Of a stretch of 64,000 nt of DNA, positions 45,382-54,767 are shown one piece after another. Each line of letters starts with the position of its first letter. Within the stretch, counting starts at the first letter, position 1. The notes under the pieces are model-generated. The model ran no database searches. It saw only the letters and a list, made by a program, of their open reading frames with translations, and was not told the DNA's origin. This DNA is from Planosporangium mesophilum (GTDB lineage Bacteria > Actinomycetota > Actinomycetes > Mycobacteriales > Micromonosporaceae). Position numbers and translations under genes: made by a program. The stretch covers positions 115,007 through 179,006 of the forward strand of contig NZ_BOON01000015.1 in NCBI RefSeq assembly GCF_016863255.1, written 5' to 3'.

Positions 45382-47088
45382 CTACCGGACCGAGACCTCG
45401 GCGATGTCGGGGAAGCCACCGAAGAAGTGCTTCATCCCCTTCACGCCGGACCCCTGCATGTAGAAGTACTTCTGGTACACCAGCGGGATCACGGCGCCGG
45501 TCTTGACCACCTGCTCGTCCAGGTCACCCCACGCCTTGTCCTGCTCGGCCTTGTCGGCGATGGCCCACGCCTTGTCGATGTTGGCGTTCAGCTCGGGGTC
45601 AGCCAACTCGCTGAAGTCGTTACCCAGGTTGTTCTTCGAGATGTTGACCCGGGAGTCGAACAGCGCCGGGATGTCGGTGGAGCCCGACGGCCAGTCCGCG
45701 ACCCAGCTGACCCACGCGACGTCCGGGTTCTGGGTCGGGTTGGCGAGGACGTCGTAGTAGTTGTCACCCATCGGCTTGAGCGTGACCTTGAATCCGGCCT
45801 TCTCCCACGACGCCTGGAGCGCCGCGGCGACCTTGTCCTGCACCGGCGACTGCTGGTACCCGTACGTGATCGGGTAGGGCTGGGGCGCCCCGGCCTCCTG
45901 GAGCAGGGCCTTTGCCCGGGCGAGATCGCCCTCCGGCGGAGCTTTCAGAACGTTGAAGTTCTTCCAGCCCGCGATGGTCTTGCTCATGATCGTGGTGGCG
46001 TACTCGCCGTAGGTGTCGCCGCCCATCGCCACCCGGTACGTGGTCTTGTCGGTGGCCAGTGCCAGCGCCTGCCGAACCTTGAGATCGGGAATGTGCTTGA
46101 CGTTGACCGAGAGGTAGTCGACGAAGCCACCGACGTCGTTGACCGAGCGCTTCTTGAGCGCCGGGTTGCTCAGCACCTGGGGAATGACCGAGGGGTCGAG
46201 CCGGGTGTTGGTGTACGCGTACTTGTCGTTGCCGCCGTCGGAGACCATCCGCTGCGACACGGTCTGGGCGTTCACCCCCTGCTCGACGACGATCTTGTCG
46301 GGCAGCGCCTTGCGGACCGAGTCCGTGGACGGGTCCCAGTTGGGGTTGCGGACCAGCGTGCCCCCGGTCTGGGGGTTCCACGTGCCCTCGAGCATGTAGG
46401 GCCCGTCCGAGAACAGGGTGAAGTCGAACTTCGCCCCGGTGTCCTTGTCCTGGCGGACGGCTCCGTAGCCGGGAAGGGCCAGGACGTTGTTGAGGTCAGC
46501 GACCGGGTGCTTGGTGTGGAAGACGATGGTCTTGGCGTCGGTGCACTGCACGGCCTTGTCGTACAGCTCCTGGCCGGTCTTCTTGTACGGGCCCTCGTAC
46601 TGCGACGACCCGTCCGGCTTGCTCGGGATGTCGAGGTACGCGATCGCGAACAGCGGGCCGGCCGTGATCGTGTCCGTGGCGAAGGTCCGCGAGATCCCGT
46701 ACTTGAAGTCCTCACAGGTGACGGCCTTGCCGTCCTGCCACTTCACGCCGTCGCGCAGAGTGAAGGTCCAGGTCTTGGCGCCGTCGCTGGCCTTGCCGGT
46801 GTCGGTGGCCGCATCAGCCACGAGATCGGCGGTGCCCGGCGCGAACGTCGTCAACGTCCGGATGAAGGTCCGCGACGAGAACGCCATGGTGCGGTTGGGG
46901 TAGATCCGCTGCGGATCGAGGTGCGTCATGGCGGAGGAGTTCACCAGGTAGAGGGTGCCTCCCTTGGCGCCGGCGCCTGCGCTGTCGGCGTTCTTCTGCG
47001 AGCCGCCGCCGCAGCCAGCCAGTGCGGTCAGCGCGCTGACGGCAATCGCACCCGCCGCGGCCAACCGTCGATGTTTTGCGTTTCCCAC
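45382..47088 (-). CDS. ABC transporter peptide-binding lipoprotein (SBP family 5)
   Basis: A 568-aa extracytoplasmic binding protein of the DppA/OppA type. From GTG 47088 the signal peptide is MGNAKHRRLAAAGAIAVSAL with lipobox LAGC, so Cys26 is lipidated. Mature landmarks: TLTTFAPGTADLVADAATDTG, WTFTLRDGVKWQDGKAVT, LFSDGPYMLEGTWNPQTG and VRQALALATDKTTYRVAMGG, all typical of the family. AGGAG lies 7 nt before GTG 47088; ATG 47106 and ATG 47136 are longer alternatives. It is divergent from the permease operon (47306 on), from which it is presumably the missing binding component. Confidence 0.92.
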   Translation of the reverse strand: MGNAKHRRLAAAGAIAVSALTALAGCGGGSQKNADSAGAGAKGGTLYLVNSSAMTHLDPQRIYPNRTMAFSSRTFIRTLTTFAPGTADLVADAATDTGKASDGAKTWTFTLRDGVKWQDGKAVTCEDFKYGISRTFATDTITAGPLFAIAYLDIPSKPDGSSQYEGPYKKTGQELYDKAVQCTDAKTIVFHTKHPVADLNNVLALPGYGAVRQDKDTGAKFDFTLFSDGPYMLEGTWNPQTGGTLVRNPNWDPSTDSVRKALPDKIVVEQGVNAQTVSQRMVSDGGNDKYAYTNTRLDPSVIPQVLSNPALKKRSVNDVGGFVDYLSVNVKHIPDLKVRQALALATDKTTYRVAMGGDTYGEYATTIMSKTIAGWKNFNVLKAPPEGDLARAKALLQEAGAPQPYPITYGYQQSPVQDKVAAALQASWEKAGFKVTLKPMGDNYYDVLANPTQNPDVAWVSWVADWPSGSTDIPALFDSRVNISKNNLGNDFSELADPELNANIDKAWAIADKAEQDKAWGDLDEQVVKTGAVIPLVYQKYFYMQGSGVKGMKHFFGGFPDIAEVSVR

Positions 47089-47216
47089 GTGCACGCTCCT
47101 GTTCATGACCGGGTGTCCTTGGAGGTCGGGCCGCATGGCTCGGCGTGTCCAGGGATGGCGGGAATGCTAGGTCCGCAGGCCGCGCCCGGGATTGTGGGTT
47201 CATCCAATCTGGAGCC

Positions 47217-47235
47217 GTCCGATTCGGTGTCGGAC
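47217..47235. promoter_or_regulatory. Inverted repeat in the divergent peptide-cluster promoter region
   Basis: GTCCGATTCGGTGTCGGAC contains perfect 6-nt arms (GTCCGA/TCGGAC) around 7 nt. It lies centrally between the lipoprotein and M55 start codons (47089-47305), where a shared operator would be expected. Promoter hexamers are not clear. Confidence 0.45.
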
Positions 47236-47305
47236 ACAAGGAACGGTGGCCGGCCGGCCGCTAGCGTGCGCAGATCAAGTGGCGTGAGCGCGAGGCGAGG
47301 GGCCG

Positions 47306-48136
47306 ATGCGAGTCTTCATCTCAGTAGATATGGAAGGCACTGCCGGTGTCGTGGACTGGGCGCAGTGCGTTGGTGACGGTCCGGAGGCGATGGCCGGCCG
47401 GCGCCTGCTCCTCGGCGAGGTCAACGCCGCGATCGACGGCGCCATCGCCGCGGGCGCGACCGAGTTCCTCGTCAACGACGGGCACGCGGCGATGCGCAAC
47501 CTCGCACCGGACGACCTGCACGGCGAGGCCACGCTGATCACCGGTTGGCACCGGCCCACCGACATGATGGAGGGCCTCGACGACAGCTTCGACGCGGCCT
47601 TCCTCGTCTCCTACCACGGCTCGATGGGTTCCGAGCTGGGCAATATGTCGCACTCCTTCAACCCCCGCGCGGTCGCCGAGGCCCGGCTCAACGGGCAGGT
47701 GGTGGGCGAGTCCGTCATCAACGCCCTCGTCGCCGCGCACTACGGCGTACCGGTCGTGCTGGTGACCGGAGACCAGACCGGCTGCGCCGAGACGGTCGAT
47801 GTGCTGCCCGACATCACGACCGCCGTGGTCAAGGACTCCATCACCCGGGCGGCCGCCGCGAGCCTGCATCCCCGCCGCGCCTGTGCGGTGATCCGGGACG
47901 CCGCCGAGCGGTCCCTGACGACGCTGGACCGCGTCGCGGGGCGGCCCTTCCCGACGCCGTCCACGTTGGAGATCCACTGGCGTACCCCCGACATGGCGGA
48001 CATGGCGACGTGGGTACGCGGGATCGAACGCACGGGACCCCGAACGACCGAGATCAGCGACAGTGACCTGCTCGCCCTCTACCGCCGCTTCATCGCCGCC
48101 ATCACCCTCACCAGGGTCGTAGCCGAGGACGTCTAG
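47306..48136 (+). CDS. M55-family D-aminopeptidase (DppA-type), first copy
   Basis: A 276-aa zinc peptidase of the B. subtilis DppA family, which hydrolyses D-Ala-D-Ala-type dipeptides. All metal and active-site residues are in register: Asp8 and Glu10 in ISVDMEGTAG, His60 in VNDGHAAMRN, His104 in LVSYHGSMG and Glu135 in QVVGESVINA. No signal peptide. ATG 47306 follows AGGGG by a few bases. The permease gene starts 1 nt after its stop. A second copy of equal length ends the operon at 53198-54028; the two are about two-thirds identical by eye without gaps. Confidence 0.92.
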   Translation: MRVFISVDMEGTAGVVDWAQCVGDGPEAMAGRRLLLGEVNAAIDGAIAAGATEFLVNDGHAAMRNLAPDDLHGEATLITGWHRPTDMMEGLDDSFDAAFLVSYHGSMGSELGNMSHSFNPRAVAEARLNGQVVGESVINALVAAHYGVPVVLVTGDQTGCAETVDVLPDITTAVVKDSITRAAAASLHPRRACAVIRDAAERSLTTLDRVAGRPFPTPSTLEIHWRTPDMADMATWVRGIERTGPRTTEISDSDLLALYRRFIAAITLTRVVAEDV

Positions 48137-48137
48137 G

Positions 48138-49148
48138 GTGACACTTTCCGCCGGGGAGTTCGCGGCAGAGCCGCTCCCCACAACAGCCGAAGAGGCTCCG
48201 ACCTCGGTCGCCGGCCGGTCCCCGTGGCAGATCGCCCGCGCCCGCCTGCGGGCCAACCGGGTGGCGATGGTCGCGTTCGTCGCGATCGTCGTCTTCGCGG
48301 TCATCGCCGTCGTCGCGCCGATCCTGCAGGCGGTCGGCGTCATCGACGCGACGACCCTGCATCCCGACCTCGTACAGGGGCCGGGCGCGATGCCCACGGG
48401 TGCGTTCGGAGGCATCAGCCTCCAGCACCCGCTGGGGGTCGAGCCGCAGACCGGTCGTGACCTGCTCTCGCGAATCCTGCTCGGGATCACGCTCGACACG
48501 GCCATCGCGGTCGCGGCGACGATCGTCAGCGTCGGCCTCGGTGTCGTCCTCGGCCTGGTCGCGGGGTTCTACCGGGGCGCCGCCGACTGGTCCATCGGCC
48601 GTTTGATCGACCTCATCCTCGCCTTCCCGCAGCTGCTGATGCTCATCGCGCTCTCGCCCGTACTCGTGCAGCGCCTCACCGACGCCGGCATCCCCTCCGG
48701 CAACCCGTCGAAGGTCACGTACATCATCGCGGTCCTCGGCTTCTTCGGCTGGCCCTACTTCGCCCGGATCATCCGCGGTCAGGTGCTCTCCCTGCGGGAG
48801 CGGGAGTTCGTCGAGGCCGCCGAGATGCTCGGCGCCCGGCGCAGCCGGATCAACTTCAAGGAGCTGCTGCCCAACCTGTGGGCACCGATCCTCGTGTACT
48901 CGACCCTGGTGCTGCCCACGTACATCTCGGCCGAGGCCGCGATGTCCTTCCTCGGGGTCGGGATCGTGCCGCCCACGCCGACCCTCGGCAACCTGCTCCA
49001 GGACTCCGTCAACTACGCCACGGCCGATCCGACGTACTTCCTCGCTCCCGGACTGACCCTGTTCATCGTCGTCCTCGCCTTCAACCAGTTCGGCGACGGG
49101 CTCCGGGACGCACTGGATCCACGTTCCGACCGCGCCGGAGGGAGGTGA
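48138..49148 (+). CDS. Peptide ABC transporter permease (DppC-type)
   Basis: A 336-aa inner-membrane permease. About five or six membrane segments begin with VAMVAFVAIVVFAVIAVVAP near residue 40. The cytoplasmic EAA loop that contacts the ATPases is EFVEAAEMLGARRSRINFKE. HPLGVEPQTGRDLLSRILLG and LSFLGVGIVPPTPTLGNLL type motifs mark the DppC/OppC group. GTG 48138 lies 1 nt after the M55 stop. In this operon DppC precedes DppB, the reverse of the usual order. Confidence 0.92.
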   Translation: MTLSAGEFAAEPLPTTAEEAPTSVAGRSPWQIARARLRANRVAMVAFVAIVVFAVIAVVAPILQAVGVIDATTLHPDLVQGPGAMPTGAFGGISLQHPLGVEPQTGRDLLSRILLGITLDTAIAVAATIVSVGLGVVLGLVAGFYRGAADWSIGRLIDLILAFPQLLMLIALSPVLVQRLTDAGIPSGNPSKVTYIIAVLGFFGWPYFARIIRGQVLSLREREFVEAAEMLGARRSRINFKELLPNLWAPILVYSTLVLPTYISAEAAMSFLGVGIVPPTPTLGNLLQDSVNYATADPTYFLAPGLTLFIVVLAFNQFGDGLRDALDPRSDRAGGR

Positions 49149-49157
49149 GAGCCGACC

Positions 49158-50171
49158 ATGTTCCAGTACATCCTCAAGCGGCTGCTTTCGATCGTCGGGA
49201 TGCTCGTCCTGATCAGCATCTCCGTCTTCGCGCTGTTCTTCGCGGTACCGGCCGACCCGGCCCGCCTCACCTGCGGGAAGAACTGCACACCCGCGATCAT
49301 CGAGGCGAACCGGCACGCGCTCGGGTACGACAAGCCGATCGTCACCCAGTACCTGGACTTCATGAAGGGGCTGGTGAGCGAGCGTGACTTCCCCGACGAC
49401 CCGGTGATCGCGAAGAACAGCCCGCAGTCCATCACGCACTGCCCTGCGCCCTGCCTCGGCTACTCCGTGACCCAGGGGCAGCTGGTGTCCAAGATGATCA
49501 AGGATGCGTTTCCGATCACGGCGTCCATCGCGGTCGGCGCCTTCGTCCTGTGGATCGTCGGCGGCGTCGGGATCGGCGTGCTGTCGGCGCTCAAGCGGGG
49601 AACCCTCCTCGAACGAGGGCTCGTCAGCGCGTCGCTGGTGGCGTACTCCCTGCCCACGTTCTTCATCGGGCTCCTGCTGCTGAACATCGTCTCGATCAAG
49701 TACGGTCTCGCCCCCGCGGCGGGGTACACGCCGTTCCTCGACGACCCGGTTGCCTGGGCCCAGGGAATGATCCTTCCCTGGATCACCCTGGCCATGGTCT
49801 TCGCCGCCCTCTACGTCCGGCTCACCCGCGCGAACATGCTCGAGACGCTGTCGGAGGACTACATCCGCACCGCCCGGGCGAAGGGTGTACCGGAGTGGGC
49901 GGTCATCGCCCGGCACGCCATGCGCGCCGCTCTCACGCCGATCGTCACGATTGCGGGGCTGGACCTCGGCGGGGTGCTCGCCGGCGCGGCCATCACCGAG
50001 ACGGTGTTCAACCTCAACGGCATCGGCAAGACCGGCGTGTACGCGATCCAGCAGCTCGACCTGCCGGTGATCGTGGCGGTCGTCCTGCTGTCGGCGTTCG
50101 TCATCGTGCTCTTCAACTTCGTGGTTGACCTGCTGTACGCGTTCCTCGACCCGAGAGTGACCCTGCGATGA
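49158..50171 (+). CDS. Peptide ABC transporter permease (DppB-type)
   Basis: A 337-aa permease with an N-terminal helix (YILKRLLSIVGMLVLISISV) and a long periplasmic loop, then five further segments. The EAA loop is EDYIRTARAKGVPEWAVIAR. A cysteine-containing loop (LTCGKNCTPAII, HCPAPCLGYS) is present, often seen in actinobacterial relatives. ATG 49158 has GGAGGTGAG upstream. The stop overlaps the next ATPase gene (ATGA), giving coupled synthesis of the pore and ATPase. Confidence 0.92.
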   Translation: MFQYILKRLLSIVGMLVLISISVFALFFAVPADPARLTCGKNCTPAIIEANRHALGYDKPIVTQYLDFMKGLVSERDFPDDPVIAKNSPQSITHCPAPCLGYSVTQGQLVSKMIKDAFPITASIAVGAFVLWIVGGVGIGVLSALKRGTLLERGLVSASLVAYSLPTFFIGLLLLNIVSIKYGLAPAAGYTPFLDDPVAWAQGMILPWITLAMVFAALYVRLTRANMLETLSEDYIRTARAKGVPEWAVIARHAMRAALTPIVTIAGLDLGGVLAGAAITETVFNLNGIGKTGVYAIQQLDLPVIVAVVLLSAFVIVLFNFVVDLLYAFLDPRVTLR

Positions 50172-51205
50172 CCGAGCAGCAAGCACGCACCCTCCTGGAC
50201 GTCCGCGACCTGCGGGTGCACTTCCCCACGGCGGACGGGCTCGTCAGGTCCGTCGACGGACTGTCGTTCTCCCTCGCACCCGGGCGCACCCTGGGCATCG
50301 TCGGGGAGTCCGGCTCCGGCAAGTCGGTCACCAGCCAGGCGATTCTCGGGCTGCACCGCGGTACCCGGGCGCAGGTGTCCGGCAGCATCTCCTTCGACGG
50401 CGTCGACCTGCTCGGCCTGCCGACCCGGGAGCTACGGCGGCTGCGGGGCAACGAGATCGCCATGATCTTCCAGGACCCGCTGTCGGCCCTGCACCCCTAC
50501 TACACGGTCGGGAGGCAGATCGCCGAGGCGTACCGGGTGCACCACTCGGTCGGCAAGCGCCAGGCGCTGGCGCGCGCGGAGGAGATGCTCGACCTGGTCG
50601 GCATCCCCAACGCCGGGCGCCGGCTCCACGAGTACCCGCACCAGTTCTCCGGCGGCATGCGCCAACGGGCGATGATCGCGATGGCGCTGGTCAACGATCC
50701 CCGGCTGCTCATCGCGGACGAGCCGACCACCGCCCTGGACGTGACCGTCCAGGCGCAGATCCTCGAGCTGATGAAGAAACTGCAGCAGGAGTTCGGCTCG
50801 GCCATCATCGTGATCACGCACGACCTGGGCGTGGTCGCCGACATCGCCGACGACGTGCTCGTCATGTACGCGGGCCATGCGGTCGAACAGGGCGCGGTCG
50901 CTGACGTCTTCTACCGCCCGCAGATGCCGTACACCTGGGGCCTGCTCGCCTCGATGCCCCGCGTCGAGAACCCGCGTGGGCAGCGCCTGGCGACCATCGC
51001 CGGCTCACCGCCGTCGCTGATCGCGCCTCCGGCCGGCTGCCGGTTCCACCCCCGCTGCGCCTACCGCGGACTGGTCGAGGGCGACGCGTGCGTCACGTCG
51101 GCGCCTCAGTTGGCCACGACCGAGCCGGGCCATCTGGTGCGGTGCCACCTCGAGGCCGCCGAGCGGGCCCGGGTCCTGGGGAACATGAAGGACGGTGTGC
51201 GATGA
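50168..51205 (+). CDS. Peptide ABC transporter ATP-binding protein (DppD-type)
   Basis: A 345-aa ATPase. Walker A is [16 protein letters not shown], the signature is [17 protein letters not shown], and Walker B is [20 protein letters not shown]. The C-terminal oligopeptide-transporter domain shows [15 protein letters not shown] with the cysteines that hold a 4Fe-4S cluster in some members. It overlaps the permease gene and the next ATPase by 4 nt and 4 nt. Confidence 0.95.
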   Translation: MTEQQARTLLDVRDLRVHFPTADGLVRSVDGLSFSLAPGRTLGIVGESGSGKSVTSQAILGLHRGTRAQVSGSISFDGVDLLGLPTRELRRLRGNEIAMIFQDPLSALHPYYTVGRQIAEAYRVHHSVGKRQALARAEEMLDLVGIPNAGRRLHEYPHQFSGGMRQRAMIAMALVNDPRLLIADEPTTALDVTVQAQILELMKKLQQEFGSAIIVITHDLGVVADIADDVLVMYAGHAVEQGAVADVFYRPQMPYTWGLLASMPRVENPRGQRLATIAGSPPSLIAPPAGCRFHPRCAYRGLVEGDACVTSAPQLATTEPGHLVRCHLEAAERARVLGNMKDGVR

Positions 51206-52188
51206 CTTCTCCTTCGGAACCGCTGCTGCGCGTCACCGAGCTGCGCAAGCACTTCCCCGCCAGGGCGGGCCTGGGCAGGCGCCGCGCGTCCGTGGTGAAG
51301 GCGGTCGACGGCGTGAGCCTGGAGGTGGCCCGCGGCGAGACGCTGGGGCTGGTGGGTGAGTCCGGCTGCGGCAAGTCGACGACGGGGCGCACCATGCTCC
51401 GGGCGCTGGAACCCACGAGCGGTCGGATCGAGTTCGACGGGCGCGACATCACCGGCGTCGGGCGCGAGGAACTGCGGCGGCTGCGGCGGGAGATGCAGAT
51501 GATCTTCCAGGACCCGTTCTCGTCGCTCAACCCTCGGCACACGGTCGGCACCATCCTCGCCGCGCCGTTCGAGATCCAGCAGATCAAGACGCCGAACGGC
51601 ATCCGGACCGCCGTACGTGATCTGCTGAGCCGCGTCGGGCTCAGCCCGGAGCACTACAACCGGTACCCGCACGAGTTCTCCGGCGGGCAGCGCCAGCGCA
51701 TCGGGATCGCCCGGGCGCTCGCGGTACAGCCCAAGCTGATCGTCTGCGACGAGCCCGTCTCAGCTCTCGACGTGTCCATCCAGGCCGAGATCATCAATCT
51801 GCTGGAGGACATCCAGGACGAGCAGGGCATCGCGTACGTCTTCGTCGCGCACGATCTCTCCGTGGTCCGGCACATCTCGGACCGGGTCGCCGTCATGTAC
51901 CTGGGCAAGGTCATGGAGAGCGCCCCGAGCGACGCGCTGTACGAGCACCCGCTCCACCCGTACACGCATGCCCTGCTCTCCGCGGCCCCGCTGCCGGACC
52001 CGGTACGGCAACGCTCGCGCGAGAAGATCGTGCTCCAGGGCGACCTGCCGAGCCCGTCGGACCCGCCGTCCGGGTGCGTGTTCCGCACCCGCTGCCCGAA
52101 GGCCCAGCAGGTCTGCGCCGACGTGACACCCGAGTACTCCGAGCACGCGCCCGGCCACTGGGCCGCGTGTCACTTCCCGGCTGTGTAA
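51202..52188 (+). CDS. Peptide ABC transporter ATP-binding protein (DppF-type)
   Basis: A 328-aa ATPase pairing with the preceding one. Walker A is [16 protein letters not shown], signature [17 protein letters not shown], Walker [21 protein letters not shown]. The C-terminus [18 protein letters not shown] is the oligo/dipeptide domain. ATG 51202 overlaps the DppD stop; the longer open frame upstream has no start support. The Ntn hydrolase gene starts 20 nt after its stop. Confidence 0.95.
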   Translation: MTSPSEPLLRVTELRKHFPARAGLGRRRASVVKAVDGVSLEVARGETLGLVGESGCGKSTTGRTMLRALEPTSGRIEFDGRDITGVGREELRRLRREMQMIFQDPFSSLNPRHTVGTILAAPFEIQQIKTPNGIRTAVRDLLSRVGLSPEHYNRYPHEFSGGQRQRIGIARALAVQPKLIVCDEPVSALDVSIQAEIINLLEDIQDEQGIAYVFVAHDLSVVRHISDRVAVMYLGKVMESAPSDALYEHPLHPYTHALLSAAPLPDPVRQRSREKIVLQGDLPSPSDPPSGCVFRTRCPKAQQVCADVTPEYSEHAPGHWAACHFPAV

Positions 52189-52208
52189 CCCGAAGGAGAG
52201 GAACGCAC

Positions 52209-53201
52209 GTGCGGATGGGTTCACCCGTCATCATCGCCAGCGAGCGGGGCGAGGTCGGGCTGGTCGAGGCGATGCGTGCCCTGCGCGCAGGGGGCAGCGC
52301 CATGGACGCGGTCGAGATCGCCCTGCGGGCCGCGGAAGCGAACGAGGCCGACCATTACGTGGGGGTCGGGGGGATCCCCAACCTGTTGGGCGAGGTGGAG
52401 CTCGACGCGTCCATCATGGACGGATCCACCCTGGCGGCGGGTGCGGTAGGAGCCGTGACCGGGTTCCCGCACCCCATCACCATCGCCCGGGCGGTCTGCG
52501 AGCAGCTTCCGCAGCACGCCATGCTGGTCGGCCGCGGTGCGGAGCGCTTCGCCGACGAGTGCGCGATCCCACGAGGTACGACCCTGACGGAGGAAGCGGT
52601 CCGGCTCTGGAAGGAGGGGCTCACGCCGGAAGCCCTGGACGAGGCCGAGCGTACGCAGGGAGCGGGCGAGACGGCGTACCGGCGCTCCGTGCTCGCGCGC
52701 ATTCAGGCGATGGAGCCACCACACCGGCATCCGTGGGGCACGATCAACGTCATCGCGCTGGACGGCGCCGGGCGGCTCTGTACGGGGGTGAGCACGAGCG
52801 GGTACCCGTGGAAGTACCCCGGGCGGGTCGGCGACTCCGCGGTGATCGGGGCCGGCAACTACTGCGACGGTCGGTACGGGGGAGCCGCCTGCACCGGCCG
52901 CGGTGAACTGGCCATCCGTGCGGGTACCGCGCGAACCGTCGTCGACGGCCTGGCCGACGGACTGTCACCCGAGGAGGCGTGCGTGACCGCGCTGGAGCGG
53001 ACGATGTCCCTCGCCGACCCGTTCCGCGCCCAGGTGCGGACGCTCTGCCTCACCGCTGACGGTCAGCACGCCGGCGCGGCCACGGTGACCGGCGCGACCT
53101 ACGGCCTGATGACCGGCGACCACACCGAACCCGAGTTCCTGCCCAGGGCCGTCATCAGCAATCACTTTTTCATCGGAGTCGAAACGGGGAGTCAGCCGTG
53201 A
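52209..53201 (+). CDS. Ntn-hydrolase, N4-glycosylasparaginase/isoaspartyl peptidase family
   Basis: A 330-aa self-cleaving amidohydrolase of the asparaginase-2/glycosylasparaginase family. The predicted nucleophile is Thr178 in PWGTINVIALDGAG, liberated by cleavage after Gly177; the usual HDT is WGT here. STSGYPWKYPGRVGDS and GIGNYC-like AVIGAGNYCDGRYGGAACTG match the substrate pocket of the family. It starts MRMGSPVIIASERG. Members split the beta-amide of glycosyl-Asn or beta-aspartyl dipeptides. GTG 52209 with AAGGAG upstream. Its stop overlaps the second M55 gene (GTGA). Confidence 0.87.
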   Translation: MRMGSPVIIASERGEVGLVEAMRALRAGGSAMDAVEIALRAAEANEADHYVGVGGIPNLLGEVELDASIMDGSTLAAGAVGAVTGFPHPITIARAVCEQLPQHAMLVGRGAERFADECAIPRGTTLTEEAVRLWKEGLTPEALDEAERTQGAGETAYRRSVLARIQAMEPPHRHPWGTINVIALDGAGRLCTGVSTSGYPWKYPGRVGDSAVIGAGNYCDGRYGGAACTGRGELAIRAGTARTVVDGLADGLSPEEACVTALERTMSLADPFRAQVRTLCLTADGQHAGAATVTGATYGLMTGDHTEPEFLPRAVISNHFFIGVETGSQP

Positions 53202-54028
53202 AGGTTTACCTGTCCACGGACATGGAGGGAACAGCGGGCATCGTCGACTGGGCGCAGTGCGTCGGCGACGGCCCGGAAGCCATGGCCGGGCGCGCGCTCC
53301 TCCTCGCGGAGGTCAACGCGGCCATCGACGGTGCACTGGCCGCCGGAGCCACCGAGATCGTCGTCAACGACTCGCACTCCGTCATGCGCAACCTGCCGCC
53401 GGATCAGCTTCACGGCAACGCCACCTACATCGCCGGCCGGCACAAGCCGCTGTACATGATGGAGGGGCTCGACGCGTCCTTCGACGCGGTCTTCCTCGTC
53501 TCGTACCACGGCTCCATGGGCGGGGACCCGGCGGTGCTGTCGCACACCTACAACCCGCGGGCGGTCACCGAGGTGCGCCTCAACGGGGAGGTGGTCGGTG
53601 AGTCGGGCATCAACGCCCTCGTGGCGGCCCACTTCGGTGTTCCCGTCGTCCTCGTCACCGGTGACCAGACCGCCTGCCAGGAGACCAGAGCGGTGCTGCC
53701 CGACGTGCACACCGCTGTTGTCAAGGAGTCGATCTCCCGCTTCGCCGCGAGCAGCATGCACCCGTACGCCGCGCGGGAACTCATCCGGGCCGCCGCGACC
53801 GAGGCGCTGAAGGGCCTCGCGGAAGCCAAGGCCCTTGAGCTTCCGAGTCCGTCGACCCTCGAGGTGAGCTGGCGAACCGCGGACATGGCGGAGATGGCCA
53901 CCTGGATCCGGGGTACCGAGCGCGTCTCCGCCCGTACCACCCGCGCCAGCGATACGGATCTGCTGCGGCTCTTCCGGACCTTCATCACCAGCGTCCTGCT
54001 GACCCGAGGGATCGCCACGGAGGTGTGA
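53198..54028 (+). CDS. M55-family D-aminopeptidase (DppA-type), second copy
   Basis: A 276-aa paralogue of the protein at 47306-48136. The full residue set is kept: Asp8 and Glu10 (LSTDMEGTAG), His60 (VNDSHSVMRN), His104 (LVSYHGSMGG) and Glu135 (EVVGESGINA). The C-terminal halves differ more than the N-terminal metal domain. Two intact copies in one operon suggest different dipeptide specificities rather than a dead duplicate. GTG 53198 overlaps the Ntn hydrolase stop. A weak hairpin (CGCGGTC/GACCGCG, 54052-54072) follows, overlapping the end of the convergent gatD. Confidence 0.92.
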   Translation: MKVYLSTDMEGTAGIVDWAQCVGDGPEAMAGRALLLAEVNAAIDGALAAGATEIVVNDSHSVMRNLPPDQLHGNATYIAGRHKPLYMMEGLDASFDAVFLVSYHGSMGGDPAVLSHTYNPRAVTEVRLNGEVVGESGINALVAAHFGVPVVLVTGDQTACQETRAVLPDVHTAVVKESISRFAASSMHPYAARELIRAAATEALKGLAEAKALELPSPSTLEVSWRTADMAEMATWIRGTERVSARTTRASDTDLLRLFRTFITSVLLTRGIATEV

Positions 54029-54056
54029 GGGCAGGCCTGCGCGCCTCGCTACGCGG

Positions 54057-54767
54057 TCATGAAGCGACCGCGCTCAGGCGCTCCTTACGCAGCGCGTCCG
54101 GCCATGCGTCGTCGACGGGCGGAAGCATGCTGCCGGTGGCCCACCTCAGCAGCAGGTCGGCGAGGGCCGGGTTGCGGGCGAGCGCCGGGCCGTGCGAGTA
54201 CGTGCCCAGGATCTTGCCGCGCCACGCGCCTTCGGTCTGGCCGTCGTTGCCGATGCCCGTGGTGACCCGGGCGAGGGGGTAGACCTCGGGGCCGAGGTGG
54301 GTACGCCCGCCGTGGTTCTCGAACCCGGTCAGCCGGGGGAGCCCGAGCCGGGAGTCGATGTCGCCGGCCAGCTCGCCGACGGCCCGGCTGGGGCCGCGGT
54401 CGGACGTGAGGTCCAGCAGCTCCAGGCCGCGGCACTCGGTGCCCTTGGCGTAGAAGGAGTTGCCCAGGAGCTGGTACCCGGCGCAGACGGCGAAGACGAC
54501 GGCGCCCCGGTCGACGGCACGGTGCAGGCCGCCGTCGGCGAGCAGCCGCTGGGACGCCAGCGACTGCGGCCCGTCCTCCCCGCCGCCGAGCAGGTAGATG
54601 TCACCGTCGACCGGCAGGGCCTGGTCGGAGCGGACCTCGACGCTGGCCACGGGCAGCCCGCGCAGGCCGGCCCGGTGGGCCAGGATCAGCAGGTTGCCCC
54701 GGTCGCCGTAGGTCGACAGCAGGTCGGGGTAGACCCAGACCAGGCGCAGCTGGGAATCAGTTGACAC
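54057..54767 (-). CDS. gatD: Lipid II isoglutaminyl synthase glutaminase subunit
   Basis: A 236-aa class I glutamine amidotransferase that supplies ammonia to MurT, amidating the alpha-carboxyl of D-Glu in lipid II. The nucleophile is the Cys of VFAVCAGYQLLGN, and a histidine lies in GTYSHGPALARN. LVWVYPDLLSTYGDRGNLLI is the usual N-terminus. The GTG start at 54767 lies inside the end of murT (11-nt overlap). It converges on the peptide operon and is divergent in location, not direction, from mraZ. Confidence 0.92.
   Translation of the reverse strand: MSTDSQLRLVWVYPDLLSTYGDRGNLLILAHRAGLRGLPVASVEVRSDQALPVDGDIYLLGGGEDGPQSLASQRLLADGGLHRAVDRGAVVFAVCAGYQLLGNSFYAKGTECRGLELLDLTSDRGPSRAVGELAGDIDSRLGLPRLTGFENHGGRTHLGPEVYPLARVTTGIGNDGQTEGAWRGKILGTYSHGPALARNPALADLLLRWATGSMLPPVDDAWPDALRKERLSAVAS

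Noticed and set aside
48108..50186. A 692-codon minus-strand frame opposite the two permease genes
   Set aside because: Charged, repetitive Asp/Arg/Glu-rich translation, an antisense shadow of well-conserved permeases.
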